From Tautonia sociabilis (lineage in GTDB: Bacteria > Planctomycetota > Planctomycetia > Isosphaerales > Isosphaeraceae), in contig NZ_RYZH01000007.1 of the NCBI RefSeq assembly GCF_003977685.1, forward strand, positions 62,001 through 126,000: a stretch of DNA of 64,000 nt, written 5' to 3'. The notes beneath the pieces are model-generated. The model was given only the letters and a program-made list of their open reading frames with translations. It ran no database searches and was not told where the DNA came from. Made by a program: the position numbers and the translations under genes. This document shows, piece after piece, positions 56,014 through 64,000 of this stretch. Position 1 is the first letter of the stretch; every line of letters starts with the position of its first letter.

Positions 56014-56829
56014 GTGTACCAGGATCACTTCGGCCTGACGGCCCTGCCCTTCGGCGAGTCGACCGACCCCTCGATGATGGTGCCGCTGCCGAGCCGGGAG
56101 GCGGCCCGGCGCCGGCTCCGGTACGGCCTGGAGCACGGGAAGGGGCCCGCCCTGCTGTTCGGGCCCCCGGGGTCGGGCAAGACCCTGGTGGCCTCGGCCC
56201 TGGCCCGGGAGCTGGGAGGCCGGTCGGTCCTGCTGGGCTTCCCGGCCATGTCCCCCGCCGAGCTGCTCGCCTTCCTCGCCGACGAGCTGGACGGCCTGGA
56301 ACGAACCGCCCGAGCCGAGCCTCCGGGAATGCACGCCACCCTCCGCCGCCTTCGGGGGCAACTGGCCGGGCCGGCCGCTCGGGGCAGGCCGGTCCTGCTG
56401 GTCGTCGACGAGGCCCAGCTCATCGAGGACCCGGCCACCTTCGAGGCCCTCCGCCTGCTCCAGAACCTCGCCGGCGCCGGCCCTCCCGACCTCCGGCTGC
56501 TGCTGGTCGGGACCCCGGAGGTGCTGCTCCGCCTGCCGCCGGGCCTCGACGATCGCCTGACCGCCCGGTACGGCCTCGGCCCGCTGACCGAGGAGGAGTC
56601 GGCGGCCTACGTGACCGGCCGGCTGGCGGCGGCCGGCGCCCGGCGTCCCCTGTTCGACCGGGAGCAACTGGCCGCCATGTACCGGATGGCCGACGGCCTC
56701 CCCCGACGCCTGAACCGCCTGGCCGACCTCGCCCTGCTGCTGGCCTTCGCCGAGGGCCTCCCCCGCCCCGACTCCCGATGCCTCGACCTGGCCTCTCGAG
56801 AGGCGACCCCCGACCCGATCGCCGCCTGA
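56014..56829 (+). CDS. ExeA/GspA-like AAA ATPase
   Basis: 271 residues, GTG start. It begins YQDHFGLTALPFGESTDP, the classic ExeA/GspA N-terminus, with Walker A GPPGSGKT (Lys56), Walker B VVDEAQ (Asp132) and the C-terminal LPRRLNRLADLALLLA block. No peptidoglycan-binding domain follows, as in the version tied to exopolysaccharide loci (XrtA/PEP-CTERM systems). The GTG at 56014 follows GGGAGCCGATC. Probably works with the two upstream genes. Confidence 0.8.
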   Translation: MYQDHFGLTALPFGESTDPSMMVPLPSREAARRRLRYGLEHGKGPALLFGPPGSGKTLVASALARELGGRSVLLGFPAMSPAELLAFLADELDGLERTARAEPPGMHATLRRLRGQLAGPAARGRPVLLVVDEAQLIEDPATFEALRLLQNLAGAGPPDLRLLLVGTPEVLLRLPPGLDDRLTARYGLGPLTEEESAAYVTGRLAAAGARRPLFDREQLAAMYRMADGLPRRLNRLADLALLLAFAEGLPRPDSRCLDLASREATPDPIAA

Positions 56830-56860
56830 GGCTTCAGGGACTTCGGGTCGGCGGCCGGGC

Positions 56861-57289
56861 TTGACCCGAGCCGCGATCCTCGAACAAGTCCTCATTCAGG
56901 TCCAATCCCACCTCTCCCTCGCGACCGTCACGCCGGAGGCGAGCGCGACCGATCGGAGCGCTCCAATGCGCCTCGGCTTGCCCGCGGATCCCCGGCTCCA
57001 CCTGACCGCCCTCGCGATCGTCCTCGGGGCGATCGCCCGCATCCCCGACGCCTCCTCGGCCATCGCCGAGGCGCAGCGACGGGCCTTCGAACAGTTCGAC
57101 CGCACCGGGTCCGAGCTCCTGATCGCCCTCGGGCGGGAACCGCCCCGGGTCCTCCCGATGAGCGAGCGGAGGCCGGCCGTCGTCCGGATTGGGTCGGCCC
57201 GTCCGGACACCTCCCGGCCGAGTCGGGGAGAATCGGCCCGCTCTGATCGGGCCGGACCTCGCTTGCGAAGGCCGGGGCCGCCGCGATAG
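56861..57289 (+). CDS. Hypothetical small protein
   Basis: 142 residues from a TTG start 32 nt behind the ExeA-like gene; an ATG at 56966 would give 107 residues. The N-terminal 90 residues are helical (LHLTALAIVLGAIARIPDAS, AQRRAFEQFDRTGSELLIAL) with strong G/C third-base bias; the C-terminus is Arg/Pro-rich and looks disordered. No family recognised; the reading frame may be real but the start is uncertain. Confidence 0.4.
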   Translation: MTRAAILEQVLIQVQSHLSLATVTPEASATDRSAPMRLGLPADPRLHLTALAIVLGAIARIPDASSAIAEAQRRAFEQFDRTGSELLIALGREPPRVLPMSERRPAVVRIGSARPDTSRPSRGESARSDRAGPRLRRPGPPR

Positions 57290-57346
57290 CCTCGGGGGGC
57301 CGGCCCGGATCGGCTCGGGGCCGAACGGCCGGCGGGAGCACCGGCC

Positions 57347-58756
57347 ATGAACGTCCCGATCACGAGCATCTTCCGGGTCGCGCCGGCCGCCCTCGCGACG
57401 GCCGTCCTGGCTTCGATCCCCTCCCGGGCCGACGACCCCCGAGCGACAACGCCTCCGGGAGCGGTCCAGTGGCGGGCCGAGGCCCCCCGGGACGAGATCC
57501 GGCCCGAGTTCTTCTCCGAGCCGGACGGCGGGCCCGGCAACGCTCCCCGGCTGATCATCGCGGCCGACGACCGAGACGGGCTCGATGGCGCCTGGATCGC
57601 CACCTTCCCGGTCGAGGGAGGGAAGACCTACCGCTTCCGGGCGTTCCGGAGGACCTCGGGGGTCGCCCTTCCCCGGATCAGCGCGCTGGCGATGATCCGG
57701 TGGCAAGACGACGACGGCCGCAAGGTCCCGAACGATCGCGGCCTGGTGCCCGGCTTCCTCAGGCACTGGAAGGACGCCCCCGCCGAGGCCGAGCACCCCA
57801 GCGACGGCCCGACCGACCCCGAGGGCTGGACCGAGGTTTCCGGAACCTACCTCGCCCCGGGGAAGGCCACCCGCGCGGTGGTCGAGCTTCGGCTCCGCTG
57901 GCCTTCCCCCGGCGGCCGGGTCGAGTGGGGGGCCGTCTCGTTCGAGCCCGCCGAGCCCCTCCCGAGCCGGACGGTTCGGCTGGCGACCGTCCACCATCGC
58001 CCCGTCGACGGCTCGACCCCCGAGGCCAAGCGCGAGCAGTTCGCCCCGCTGATCGCCGAGGCCGCCCGGCAGGGGGCCGACCTGGTCGTCCTGCCCGAGA
58101 CGCTCACCTACTTCGGCTCCGGCAAGTCCTTCGCCGAGGTCGCCGAGCCGGTCCCCGGGCCCTCGACCGAGTACTTCGGCCGGCTGGCGAAGGAGCACGA
58201 CCTGTACGTCGTCGCCGGGCTGGTGGAGCGGGACGGCCACCTGATCTACAACGTCGCCGCCCTGCTCGGCCCCGACGGCTCGCTCGTCGGCAAGTACCGC
58301 AAGGTCACCCTCCCCACCAGCGAATCGGACGCCGGGATCATGCCCGGATCCGACTACCCGGTCTTCGACACGAGGTTCGGCAAGCTCGGCCTGATGATCT
58401 GCTACGACGGCTTCTTCCCCGAGGTCGCCCGGCAGTTGACCATCAACGGCGCCGAGGTGATCGCCTGGCCCGTCTGGGGCTGCAACCCCCACCTCGCCGA
58501 GGCGAGGGCGGCGGAGAACCACGTCTTCGTGGTCAGCAGCACCTACGAGGACGTCTCCTCGAACTGGATGATCTCGGCCGTCTACGACCGCTCCGGCGCC
58601 GTGCTCTCCCAGGCGACCGAGTGGGGAACCGTCGCCGTGGCCGAGGTCGACCTGAACGACCCGACCGAGTGGCCAAGCCTGGGCGACTTCCGCTCGAAGA
58701 TCGCCCGCCACCGGCCGGCGACCGACTCGGAACGGGAGGCGGGCTCCGCTCCCTGA
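57347..58756 (+). CDS. Secreted carbon-nitrogen hydrolase (nitrilase superfamily)
   Basis: 469 residues with a signal peptide (VAPAALATAVLASIPSRADD), an N-terminal beta-sandwich of about 180 residues (a carbohydrate- or jelly-roll-like piece, KTYRFRAFRRTSG) and a C-terminal nitrilase domain. The Glu-Lys-Cys triad is Glu251 (LPETLTY), Lys319 (KYRKVTLP) and Cys352 (MICYDGFFPE). Nitrilase-family enzymes hydrolyse amides or nitriles; export outside the cytoplasm is unusual. Substrate not predictable. Confidence 0.82.
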   Translation: MNVPITSIFRVAPAALATAVLASIPSRADDPRATTPPGAVQWRAEAPRDEIRPEFFSEPDGGPGNAPRLIIAADDRDGLDGAWIATFPVEGGKTYRFRAFRRTSGVALPRISALAMIRWQDDDGRKVPNDRGLVPGFLRHWKDAPAEAEHPSDGPTDPEGWTEVSGTYLAPGKATRAVVELRLRWPSPGGRVEWGAVSFEPAEPLPSRTVRLATVHHRPVDGSTPEAKREQFAPLIAEAARQGADLVVLPETLTYFGSGKSFAEVAEPVPGPSTEYFGRLAKEHDLYVVAGLVERDGHLIYNVAALLGPDGSLVGKYRKVTLPTSESDAGIMPGSDYPVFDTRFGKLGLMICYDGFFPEVARQLTINGAEVIAWPVWGCNPHLAEARAAENHVFVVSSTYEDVSSNWMISAVYDRSGAVLSQATEWGTVAVAEVDLNDPTEWPSLGDFRSKIARHRPATDSEREAGSAP

Positions 58757-58853
58757 TCCCGACCCATCGGCCCCGGGGCCTCCCGCCGCCATCCTCGAAC
58801 CGATCAAACTCGCCCGGCACCCTGTCTCCCGGAGTCTCCCAGACGGATGACAA

Positions 58854-58926
58854 TGGGCGATGAGGGATTCGAACCCCCGACGTCCTGCGTGTAAGGCAGG
58901 CGCTCTCGCCGCTGAGCTAATCGCCC
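58854..58926 (-). tRNA. tRNA-Val (anticodon TAC)
   Basis: Full cloverleaf on the minus strand: acceptor GGGCGAT/ATCGCCC, D-arm GCTC...GAGC, anticodon stem CCTGC/GCAGG around loop CTTACAC (anticodon TAC), T-arm GGGGGTTCGAATCCCTC, discriminator A. No CCA is encoded. 73 nt. Confidence 0.95.
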
Positions 58927-58944
58927 GGTGTGTCAGCCCGGTCG

Positions 58945-58974
58945 ATTCTAGCGGAGAGGGGATGCTCCGGGCAA
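58945..58974 (-). promoter_or_regulatory. Promoter of the tRNA-Val gene
   Basis: TTGCCC (58974-58969), 18-nt spacer, TAGAAT (58950-58945) on the minus strand, giving a start about 12 nt before the tRNA. Confidence 0.4.
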
Positions 58975-58986
58975 AGGGGAGGAGAA

Positions 58987-59856
58987 TCAGGAGGGGGAAG
59001 CAGAGCGGGACTCGGCGGCGGAGAGGGAGGCGTGGTCGGCGTAGAGGCGTCGGGTCCAACGGCCGAAGCCCCAGTCGACGAGGCGGGGAAGGTAGCGGTT
59101 GACGGCCAGCAGCAGGCGGCCTCGGCCGGTGAGCGTCACCTCGTTGCGGCCCCGGCGGAGGGCGTCGAGGCCGGCTCGGGCGACGGCGTCGGGGGACATG
59201 CTGCGCTGGGACTCGGTGCGGTAGACCGCCGTGTGGACCAGCAGGTTCCGCTCGAACGCGGTGGTGGTGAACCCAGGGTTCAGCAGCAGGACGTGAATGC
59301 CGTCGATCGCCCACTCGGCCCGGATCGACTCGGTCAGGCCGGCGACGGCGAACTTGCTGGCCGAGTATTCCGGGCGGCCGGGGAGGCCGCGGCGGGCGAC
59401 GATCGAGCCGACGTTCAGCACCGCCGGCCGGTCCCCCTTGCGCAGCAGGGGAAGGGCCCCTCGGCAGAGCTCGGCCAGGGCGAAGACGTTGATCTCGAAG
59501 ACCTGGCGGAGCACCGCCGGGTCGTGCGACTCGAACCTTCCGTACGCGCCGACGCCGGCCGCGTTGACCACCAGGTCGAGGGCGCCGCCGAGGCGGTCGG
59601 CCGAGACGTCGAGCAGCATCCGCCGGTCGTCGGGGTCGGTCAGGTCGGCGGCCACGGCCACAACGTCGCCGGGACGGGCGCCGGCCTCGACCAGGGCAAG
59701 AGCCTCCGCCTCCAGCCGGTCAGCCGACCGGCCGGTGACCACCACCCGAGCCCCCTCCGCCGCCAGCCGGCGAGCGAAGGCGGCCCCGATGCCCGACGAG
59801 GCGCCCGTGACCAGGCACCTCGCCCCCTGGAACGATTCTCGGCGGCGGCGGGGCAT
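58987..59856 (-). CDS. Short-chain dehydrogenase/reductase
   Basis: 289 residues. TGASSGIGAAFARRLAAEGA binds NAD(P); the NNAG position reads NAAG (VVNAAGVG); catalytic Ser is in NVGSIVARRG and YSASK supplies Tyr and Lys. A basic C-terminal extension (RYLPRLVDWGFGRWTRRLY) resembles membrane-associated SDRs of the DltE/YqjQ type. Substrate unknown. Confidence 0.85.
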   Translation of the reverse strand: MPRRRRESFQGARCLVTGASSGIGAAFARRLAAEGARVVVTGRSADRLEAEALALVEAGARPGDVVAVAADLTDPDDRRMLLDVSADRLGGALDLVVNAAGVGAYGRFESHDPAVLRQVFEINVFALAELCRGALPLLRKGDRPAVLNVGSIVARRGLPGRPEYSASKFAVAGLTESIRAEWAIDGIHVLLLNPGFTTTAFERNLLVHTAVYRTESQRSMSPDAVARAGLDALRRGRNEVTLTGRGRLLLAVNRYLPRLVDWGFGRWTRRLYADHASLSAAESRSASPS

Positions 59857-60505
59857 CGTTCAGACGTCCTCCTCGGCGCTGGGGATGAAGGCGGAGTCGA
59901 TGACAAGCAATTGATCGGTCGGATTGCCGGAATTCCCCGCCCCGAGACGGCCTTGACGGCCGGGAGCGCCTCGGCCAACCGGATGTTACCGGTCGCAGTG
60001 ACGCACGAGGAGAACCCGGGAAGGCCGGAGTCGTGTCGACCCCCGTTGGGGAGCCCTCGCCTTTAGGGTCGACTTGACACCAGCGACGATCCGGGAAGTC
60101 AAGCGGTCGGGGCCGGGGCGTCGGCCCCGGCGGGCGGCCGGGGTTCGGGTGCCTCGAGCTCCGACCGCGGAACCCGAGCGGTCGGGTTCCCGACTCGGAG
60201 GGAAGACCATTCGGGTCATTCTCCCGAGGAGAACGCCGCCGATCCATCCGACGGTTGCGTCCCCCCAGCCTCTCGTCTGGGCAAGCGATGGCCCAATCGG
60301 ATCGGCCGGAGGTCGCGGCCCCGGTCCGTCTCCCTCCCCGGATCTGGGGGAGGAGCGGCGATCGGGGGAGACTCGGACGACACCGGGAGCCGAGCCCTTG
60401 CGCCATCCGCAGACCGGGAGATCGGGGAGGGGCGAACGGGCGCCGGACTCTCGGGGGGAGAAACGGCTCCGATTCGTCCGAGGCCGGCGAGCGACGGTGG
60501 CGGCT
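59857..60505. other. 649-nt gap with two stable hairpins
   Basis: No convincing gene. Two perfect 8-bp hairpins are seen: GCCGGGGC/GCCCCGGC with loop GTCG at 60112-60131 and GAACCCGA/TCGGGTTC with loop GCGG at 60170-60189. They may end the upstream lipoprotein transcript (minus strand). A TTGACA at 60074-60079 has no matching -10 box. Confidence 0.4.
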
Positions 60506-60904
60506 TTACTCGATCCGGGAGAGATCCGCGCTCCCCTGGGTCCGGGTGGTGACGGTGCGGCTCCCTCGGGCGATCCAGTTGCCGGAGATCGGGCCGGAGC
60601 TGGGCCGGCTGATCACGACCCGGGAGGACCGGGAGCCGGAGCTGGCCACCACGTCCGGGTCATCGGGGGCCTCCGAGACGGCCGACCCCTTCGAGGCCAC
60701 CGACGGAGCCGGGCTGGTGGAGAAGACCCGGCTGGGCAGCTCGCAGACCTCGTCGAGCACGACCGTCTCGCCGGGGACCATATAAGCGGGCGATTCCCCG
60801 TAGATATAGTAATTGCGAGTACAGCCGGCCGCGGACGCCAGCGCGGCCAGGGCGAGGGCCAGGCCCGCCGGGCCGGGCCGCCACGGCATCGAGACGCGTC
60901 GCAT
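60506..60904 (-). CDS. Hypothetical lipoprotein
   Basis: 132 residues with a signal peptide and lipobox ASAAGC (LALALAALASAAGCTRN). The mature part starts NYYIYGESPAYMVPGETVVLDEVC and is otherwise Ser/Pro-rich. The start at 60904 follows AGGAGCATCGCC. The 328-nt gap 60905-61232 holds a weak minus-strand promoter candidate (TTGGCC at 61126-61121, TTAGAG at 61104-61099) and a GCCGCC/GGCGGC hairpin. No family recognised. Confidence 0.55.
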   Translation of the reverse strand: MRRVSMPWRPGPAGLALALAALASAAGCTRNYYIYGESPAYMVPGETVVLDEVCELPSRVFSTSPAPSVASKGSAVSEAPDDPDVVASSGSRSSRVVISRPSSGPISGNWIARGSRTVTTRTQGSADLSRIE

Positions 60905-61232
60905 GGCGATGCTCCTGTGCCGAAGGTTCGCCACCGGCCTCGATGCCGGTCGGCTCCCCCGGGCCTCCCGGCGCCGGGTTCAACCTCCGATTGCTCCCCG
61001 TCGCCCCGAGCCCAGGGAGATCGTCCGGCAGACCCCGGACCTTGGCGACGGGATCGGGATGAGGCCGCCGCCGGGGCGGCCCGGCCGGCGGATCGGGACT
61101 CTAACGGAACGGGACCAATCGGCCAACCGGAATTTTCCGAACGCAGGGCGGACGCCCCGGGGGGGAGGGCCGCTGGCCGCTGGCCGCTGTCGGAGGTTCG
61201 GCCGCCCGGCCTCCTTGACGAAGGCGAGGGAA

Positions 61233-61907
61233 TCAGCCGGGGGGGCGGGGGGCGAGGCCGAGGCGGGCGGCGTCGACGGCCTGCTGGATGCGTTCCCGGA
61301 TCAGGGCGGCGGCCTCCTCGGGGGAGAGGGAATCGAGCTCCTCGGGGACGATCGGGGGGCCGATGTGCAGGCGAAGGGGGTGGGGGCGGGGGAATCGGCG
61401 ATGGCGGGGCCAGGCCTCGAAGGTGCCAGCGATGCCGACGGGAACGATCGGGACGCGGGCCCTCGTCGCCAGCGGGGCGATGCCGGGCTTCAGCGGTTGC
61501 AGGGCGCCGTCTGGGGATCGGGTCCCCTCGGGGAAGAGGGCGACAATGCCCCCTCGCTTCAGGCGGCGGAGCGTTTCCTTGAACCCCTGCACGCCGATCC
61601 CCTCACGCTGGATCGGGAAGCCGCCCAGCGACCGGATCAGCCATCCGAGCATCGGTTTGAACAGCGAGGACCGCGCGACGAAGTTCAGCGGGCGGGAGAT
61701 TCCCGAGCCCAGCACGAACACGTCCCAGAAGCTCAGGTGATTGGAAACCAGCAGCGTCGCCCCTCGGTCGGGCACGTGCTCCCGGCCGGTCACGCGGAAG
61801 CCCCCAAGAAGCGCGAACAGCAGCCGGACAAGGCCCTGGGCGGTTCGGTAGAAGGCCAGCGCCGGGAGGGAGCGGTCCCGGGGCGAGGGGCAGTCGTCGG
61901 GGGTCAT
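61233..61907 (-). CDS. plsC: 1-acyl-sn-glycerol-3-phosphate acyltransferase (PlsC)
   Basis: 224 residues. NHLSFWDVF (HX4D catalytic motif), FPEGTRSPDG, and GIAPLATRARVPIVPVGIAG are the PlsC blocks. It acylates lysophosphatidic acid to phosphatidic acid. Its ATG overlaps the stop of cmk by four bases (ATGA), so the pair is coupled; cmk-plsC proximity or fusion is common. Confidence 0.93.
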   Translation of the reverse strand: MTPDDCPSPRDRSLPALAFYRTAQGLVRLLFALLGGFRVTGREHVPDRGATLLVSNHLSFWDVFVLGSGISRPLNFVARSSLFKPMLGWLIRSLGGFPIQREGIGVQGFKETLRRLKRGGIVALFPEGTRSPDGALQPLKPGIAPLATRARVPIVPVGIAGTFEAWPRHRRFPRPHPLRLHIGPPIVPEELDSLSPEEAAALIRERIQQAVDAARLGLAPRPPG

Positions 61908-62578
61908 GGCGCGGGGGGCTCGGGGGATCGGCAGGAGCGGGCGGCGGCCTCGATGATCGCGGCCACCTCGTCGATCGTCCGGCCGGTGGTGTCGATCACC
62001 GTCGCGTCCTCGGCCGGCCGCAGCGGGGCGATCGCTCGGGAGGCATCCCGGGCGTCGCGCTCCTCTTGGTCCCGAAGAACCTCCGCCAGGGGGATCGACT
62101 CCCCCCGGGACAGGAACTCGGCGTGTCGTCGCCGGGCGCGCTCGACCGGGTCGGCGGTGAGGAAGAACTTGCAGGAGGCGTCGGGGAAGACGACCGTACC
62201 CTGGTCGCGTCCCTCGGTGATCGTGTCGTTCTCGGCGGCGAAGGCGCGCTGCCAGGCGGCCAGGCGGCGCCGGACGGCCGGGTTGTCGGCGGCGAATCGG
62301 GTGACCCGAGTCACCTCGACCGTCCGGATCGCGGCGGTCACATCATCGTGATCCAGCAGCACCCGACCCGGCGGCAGCGAGACGGTCAGCCGGTCGGCCA
62401 GGGCGCCCACGGCCTTCTCATCGGCCAGATCCAGCCCGGCCCGAAGCGCCGCCAGGGCCACCGCGCGATACATGGCGCCGGTGTCCAGCAGCCGCCAGCC
62501 CAGCCGATCGGCCACGATCCGGGCCACGGTGCTCTTTCCCGAACCGGCCGGCCCGTCGATCGTCACCACTCGGCGCAT
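61904..62578 (-). CDS. cmk: Cytidylate kinase
   Basis: 224 residues. P-loop GPAGSGKST, then RLGWRLLDTGAMYRAVAL (family signature) and the C-terminal R.DARD.SRAIAPLRPAEDA.VIDTT block. It phosphorylates CMP/dCMP. The ATG at 62578 begins MRRVVTIDGPAG; an upstream in-frame extension lacks homology. The 279-nt gap upstream to 62857 shows no clear element. Confidence 0.95.
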   Translation of the reverse strand: MRRVVTIDGPAGSGKSTVARIVADRLGWRLLDTGAMYRAVALAALRAGLDLADEKAVGALADRLTVSLPPGRVLLDHDDVTAAIRTVEVTRVTRFAADNPAVRRRLAAWQRAFAAENDTITEGRDQGTVVFPDASCKFFLTADPVERARRRHAEFLSRGESIPLAEVLRDQEERDARDASRAIAPLRPAEDATVIDTTGRTIDEVAAIIEAAARSCRSPEPPAP

Positions 62579-62857
62579 CAGCCCGACGCCCTCCCTGCCC
62601 GGCCCCGCTCGCGATCCGACCCGGTCCCGACCCCGGTCCTCCCCGGGGCCTCCGGCCAGCACCGAGTCTATCGCCGGGCCCCTTCGTCCGGGAAGGGCGA
62701 TCGCCCGGCCGACCGCGCCCCGTCGGCCTCCGTTCCGGACGCATCGACGAGGACGGATCCCGGGACTCCGTCTCCTGATCGCTCGATCTGGCGTCGTGCG
62801 CCCGGCCTTAGGAGGAGGAGGAAGGCCGGCCCTCCGATCCGGGAGGGCGGCCCGCGT

Positions 62858-63325
62858 TCAGACGGCCGGCTCGGCGGCGTGCGAGGGCTCAAGATCCTCG
62901 ATCGGCTGGCGGCCGGAGAAGCCCGAGTGCAGTTCGTGCCAGTGGGAGACTTCCGGCTCGCCGAGCTTCCAGCAGAGGTAGATCTCCCGGCCGTCCCGGA
63001 GGCTGGGGAAGTCGCAGAGGCCGTTGTGCGCCCCTTTCAGCTCGACGCCCAGCTTCTCCAGCTCGTGCAGGTAGGAGCGGAAGGTGTCCTGCTCGGCGGC
63101 CAGCTCGGCGCGTCGGCTGGCCAGCTCGGCGTCGTAAGGGTCGTCCTCGGACTTCGACGCCTTGCGACGCTCGAGCACGGGGGCCAGCCGCTGCTCCAGT
63201 TCGCTGACGACCTGCCACTGCCGAACAATGTCAGCCACGATCACCCGGACCAACGGCAGGGCCCGGTTGGCCTCCTCGACCGAGAAGTAGCGGCGTCCCG
63301 AGGCAACCGACTTCGGCTGTTCCAT
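62858..63325 (-). CDS. DUF2203 protein
   Basis: 155 residues. RRYFSVEEANRALPLVRVIV is the DUF2203 N-terminal block, a coiled coil follows (VVSELEQRLAPVLERRKASK), and the family core LEKLGVELKGAHNGLCDFPS and WKLGEPEVSHWHELHSGFSG ends it. Function unknown; length fits. The ATG at 63325 removes a 30-residue low-complexity upstream extension. Confidence 0.88.
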   Translation of the reverse strand: MEQPKSVASGRRYFSVEEANRALPLVRVIVADIVRQWQVVSELEQRLAPVLERRKASKSEDDPYDAELASRRAELAAEQDTFRSYLHELEKLGVELKGAHNGLCDFPSLRDGREIYLCWKLGEPEVSHWHELHSGFSGRQPIEDLEPSHAAEPAV

Positions 63326-63579
63326 GGCGGTTGATCCCTTGCATCGGGGGCCCGGGGAGGGTCGGACCCGAATCATCGGCGATGGTGTGCCAGCGGCGGG
63401 GAGGGGCTCGGGCACCCGTCGTTTCGAAGGCGGCGGGGAGGACGGAGACGGTCACGGACGGACCCCGATCGTCCCGGAGGGGCCGGGAGGCGCGACGGCA
63501 TCGTCTTGCGGCATCGGACCGACCGACTCGGTCCCCGCGCTGCGGGCCAGCGTCCTGCATCTGAGCGCCCGGCACGCGT

Positions 63580-63607
63580 ATTATAGGAGACGAGGCCTCA
63601 ATCGCAA
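63580..63607 (-). promoter_or_regulatory. Promoter of the DUF2203 gene, long leader
   Basis: TTGCGA (63607-63602), 16-nt spacer, perfect TATAAT (63585-63580) on the minus strand, giving a leader of about 245 nt before the DUF2203 start. The 320-nt gap 63326-63645 shows no other element. Confidence 0.45.
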
Positions 63608-63645
63608 GGTCGTCCCGACAACGCCCGCTCGAAGAATCGACGCGA

Positions 63646-64000
63646 TCAGGCCCCGGCGCCTCCCGGTCGCAACTCGGCGGCGATCCGGGAAAGCGGCGCC
63701 GTGTTGAACACGTCCGACGGCCCGAGCCCGGCGCGGCGGGCCACCCCGACTCCGTAGTCCAGGTCGTCCAGCCCGCCGACGGCGTGAGCATCCGGGTTGA
63801 TCACCAGCCTCACGCCCCGATCCCGGGCCCGCCGGGAATGCTCGGCGTCCAGGTCCAGCCGGTGCGGGTTGGCGTTGATCTCAATCAGGGTCCCCGCCTC
63901 CGCCGCCTCGGCGATCACCGCCTCCAGGTCGACCGCGTAGCCGTCCCTCCTCAACAGCAGGCGGCCGGTCGGGTGGCCGAGCATCGTCACCATCGGGTGG
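63646..64000 (-). CDS. PolX-type PHP domain, C-terminal end (5' part outside window)
   Basis: The frame runs in from the right edge and ends at 63646; 118 codons are visible including the stop. HPMVTMLGHPTGRLLLRRD, EINANPHRLDLDAE and LVINPDAHAVGGLDDLDYGV are the last metal-binding blocks of the PHP domain that closes bacterial family X DNA polymerases (PolX), which carry 3'-5' exonuclease activity in this part. An isolated PHP phosphoesterase is an alternative, since the polymerase part lies outside the window. Confidence 0.8.
   Translation of the reverse strand, partial: HPMVTMLGHPTGRLLLRRDGYAVDLEAVIAEAAEAGTLIEINANPHRLDLDAEHSRRARDRGVRLVINPDAHAVGGLDDLDYGVGVARRAGLGPSDVFNTAPLSRIAAELRPGGAGA

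Noticed and set aside
58751..58853. CCA-less tRNA remnant upstream of tRNA-Val
   Set aside because: No second cloverleaf can be drawn; only the GGCCCCGGGGCC palindrome is seen there.

Overview
The window looks like chromosomal DNA from a very GC-rich planctomycete, most likely family Isosphaeraceae (Tautonia/Paludisphaera-like). This placement is inferred from gene content and not from a database match. The evidence is: two DUF1559 pseudopilin-type proteins with [16 protein letters not shown]-termini, an N-terminal LEPR-XLL-type motif (LEALEGRALLS), an ECF sigma factor overlapping a TPR-carrying Ser/Thr kinase, a second kinase with WD40 repeats and a DWG motif, and strong G/C bias at third codon positions. 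There is no phage, IS element, integrase or CRISPR array.

Layout. 1-2.5 kb: a PLP threonine/serine dehydratase (cut by the left edge) and cardiolipin synthase. 2.7-5.7 kb: a sugar-type epimerase, then a Tat-exported sulfite-oxidase-like molybdoenzyme with a dihaem cytochrome c (SorAB-like). 6-13.6 kb: a parvulin isomerase, a purple-acid-phosphatase-like enzyme, a LEPR-XLL surface protein and an Lhr-type helicase. 13.6-15.5 kb: a DUF4198-DUF1559 operon behind an AT-rich promoter. 15.7-20.4 kb: the sigma factor/kinase pair. 20.6-30.6 kb: YceH, a fused M16 peptidase, DUF1559 plus a small lipoprotein, a beta-propeller/beta-helix operon and a coiled-coil lipoprotein. 30.8-34.4 kb: an AsmA-like protein and Dps.

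34.8-40.6 kb is a fatty-acid synthesis cluster, plsX-fabD-(two small overlapping ORFs)-fabG-acpP-fabF, with a sigma70-like promoter in front and a terminator hairpin behind. 40.9-49.2 kb holds HPF, thrS, the WD40 kinase and an RdgC-like protein. It is followed by an unusual 250-bp array of CTCNN pentamers organised in 30-bp higher-order units. 49.7-54.3 kb holds a small hypothetical, a DUF985 cupin and the most interesting locus: a secreted protein made of 19 Pro/Ala units that each carry one Gln and one Lys, divergent from a secreted protein with the Cys/His/WNQ pattern of elicitor-type transglutaminases. This suggests a cross-linked extracellular polymer system.

54.6-56.8 kb is a three-gene set (one-TM protein, CpsD-like ATPase with a degenerate P-loop, ExeA-like AAA ATPase) resembling exopolysaccharide control genes. 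57.3-64 kb holds a secreted nitrilase-family hydrolase, tRNA-Val(TAC), an SDR dehydrogenase, a lipoprotein, cmk-plsC (4-nt overlap), a DUF2203 protein and the C-terminal end of a PolX/PHP protein cut by the right edge. Most convergent gene pairs are separated by strong GC-rich hairpins without U-tracts.
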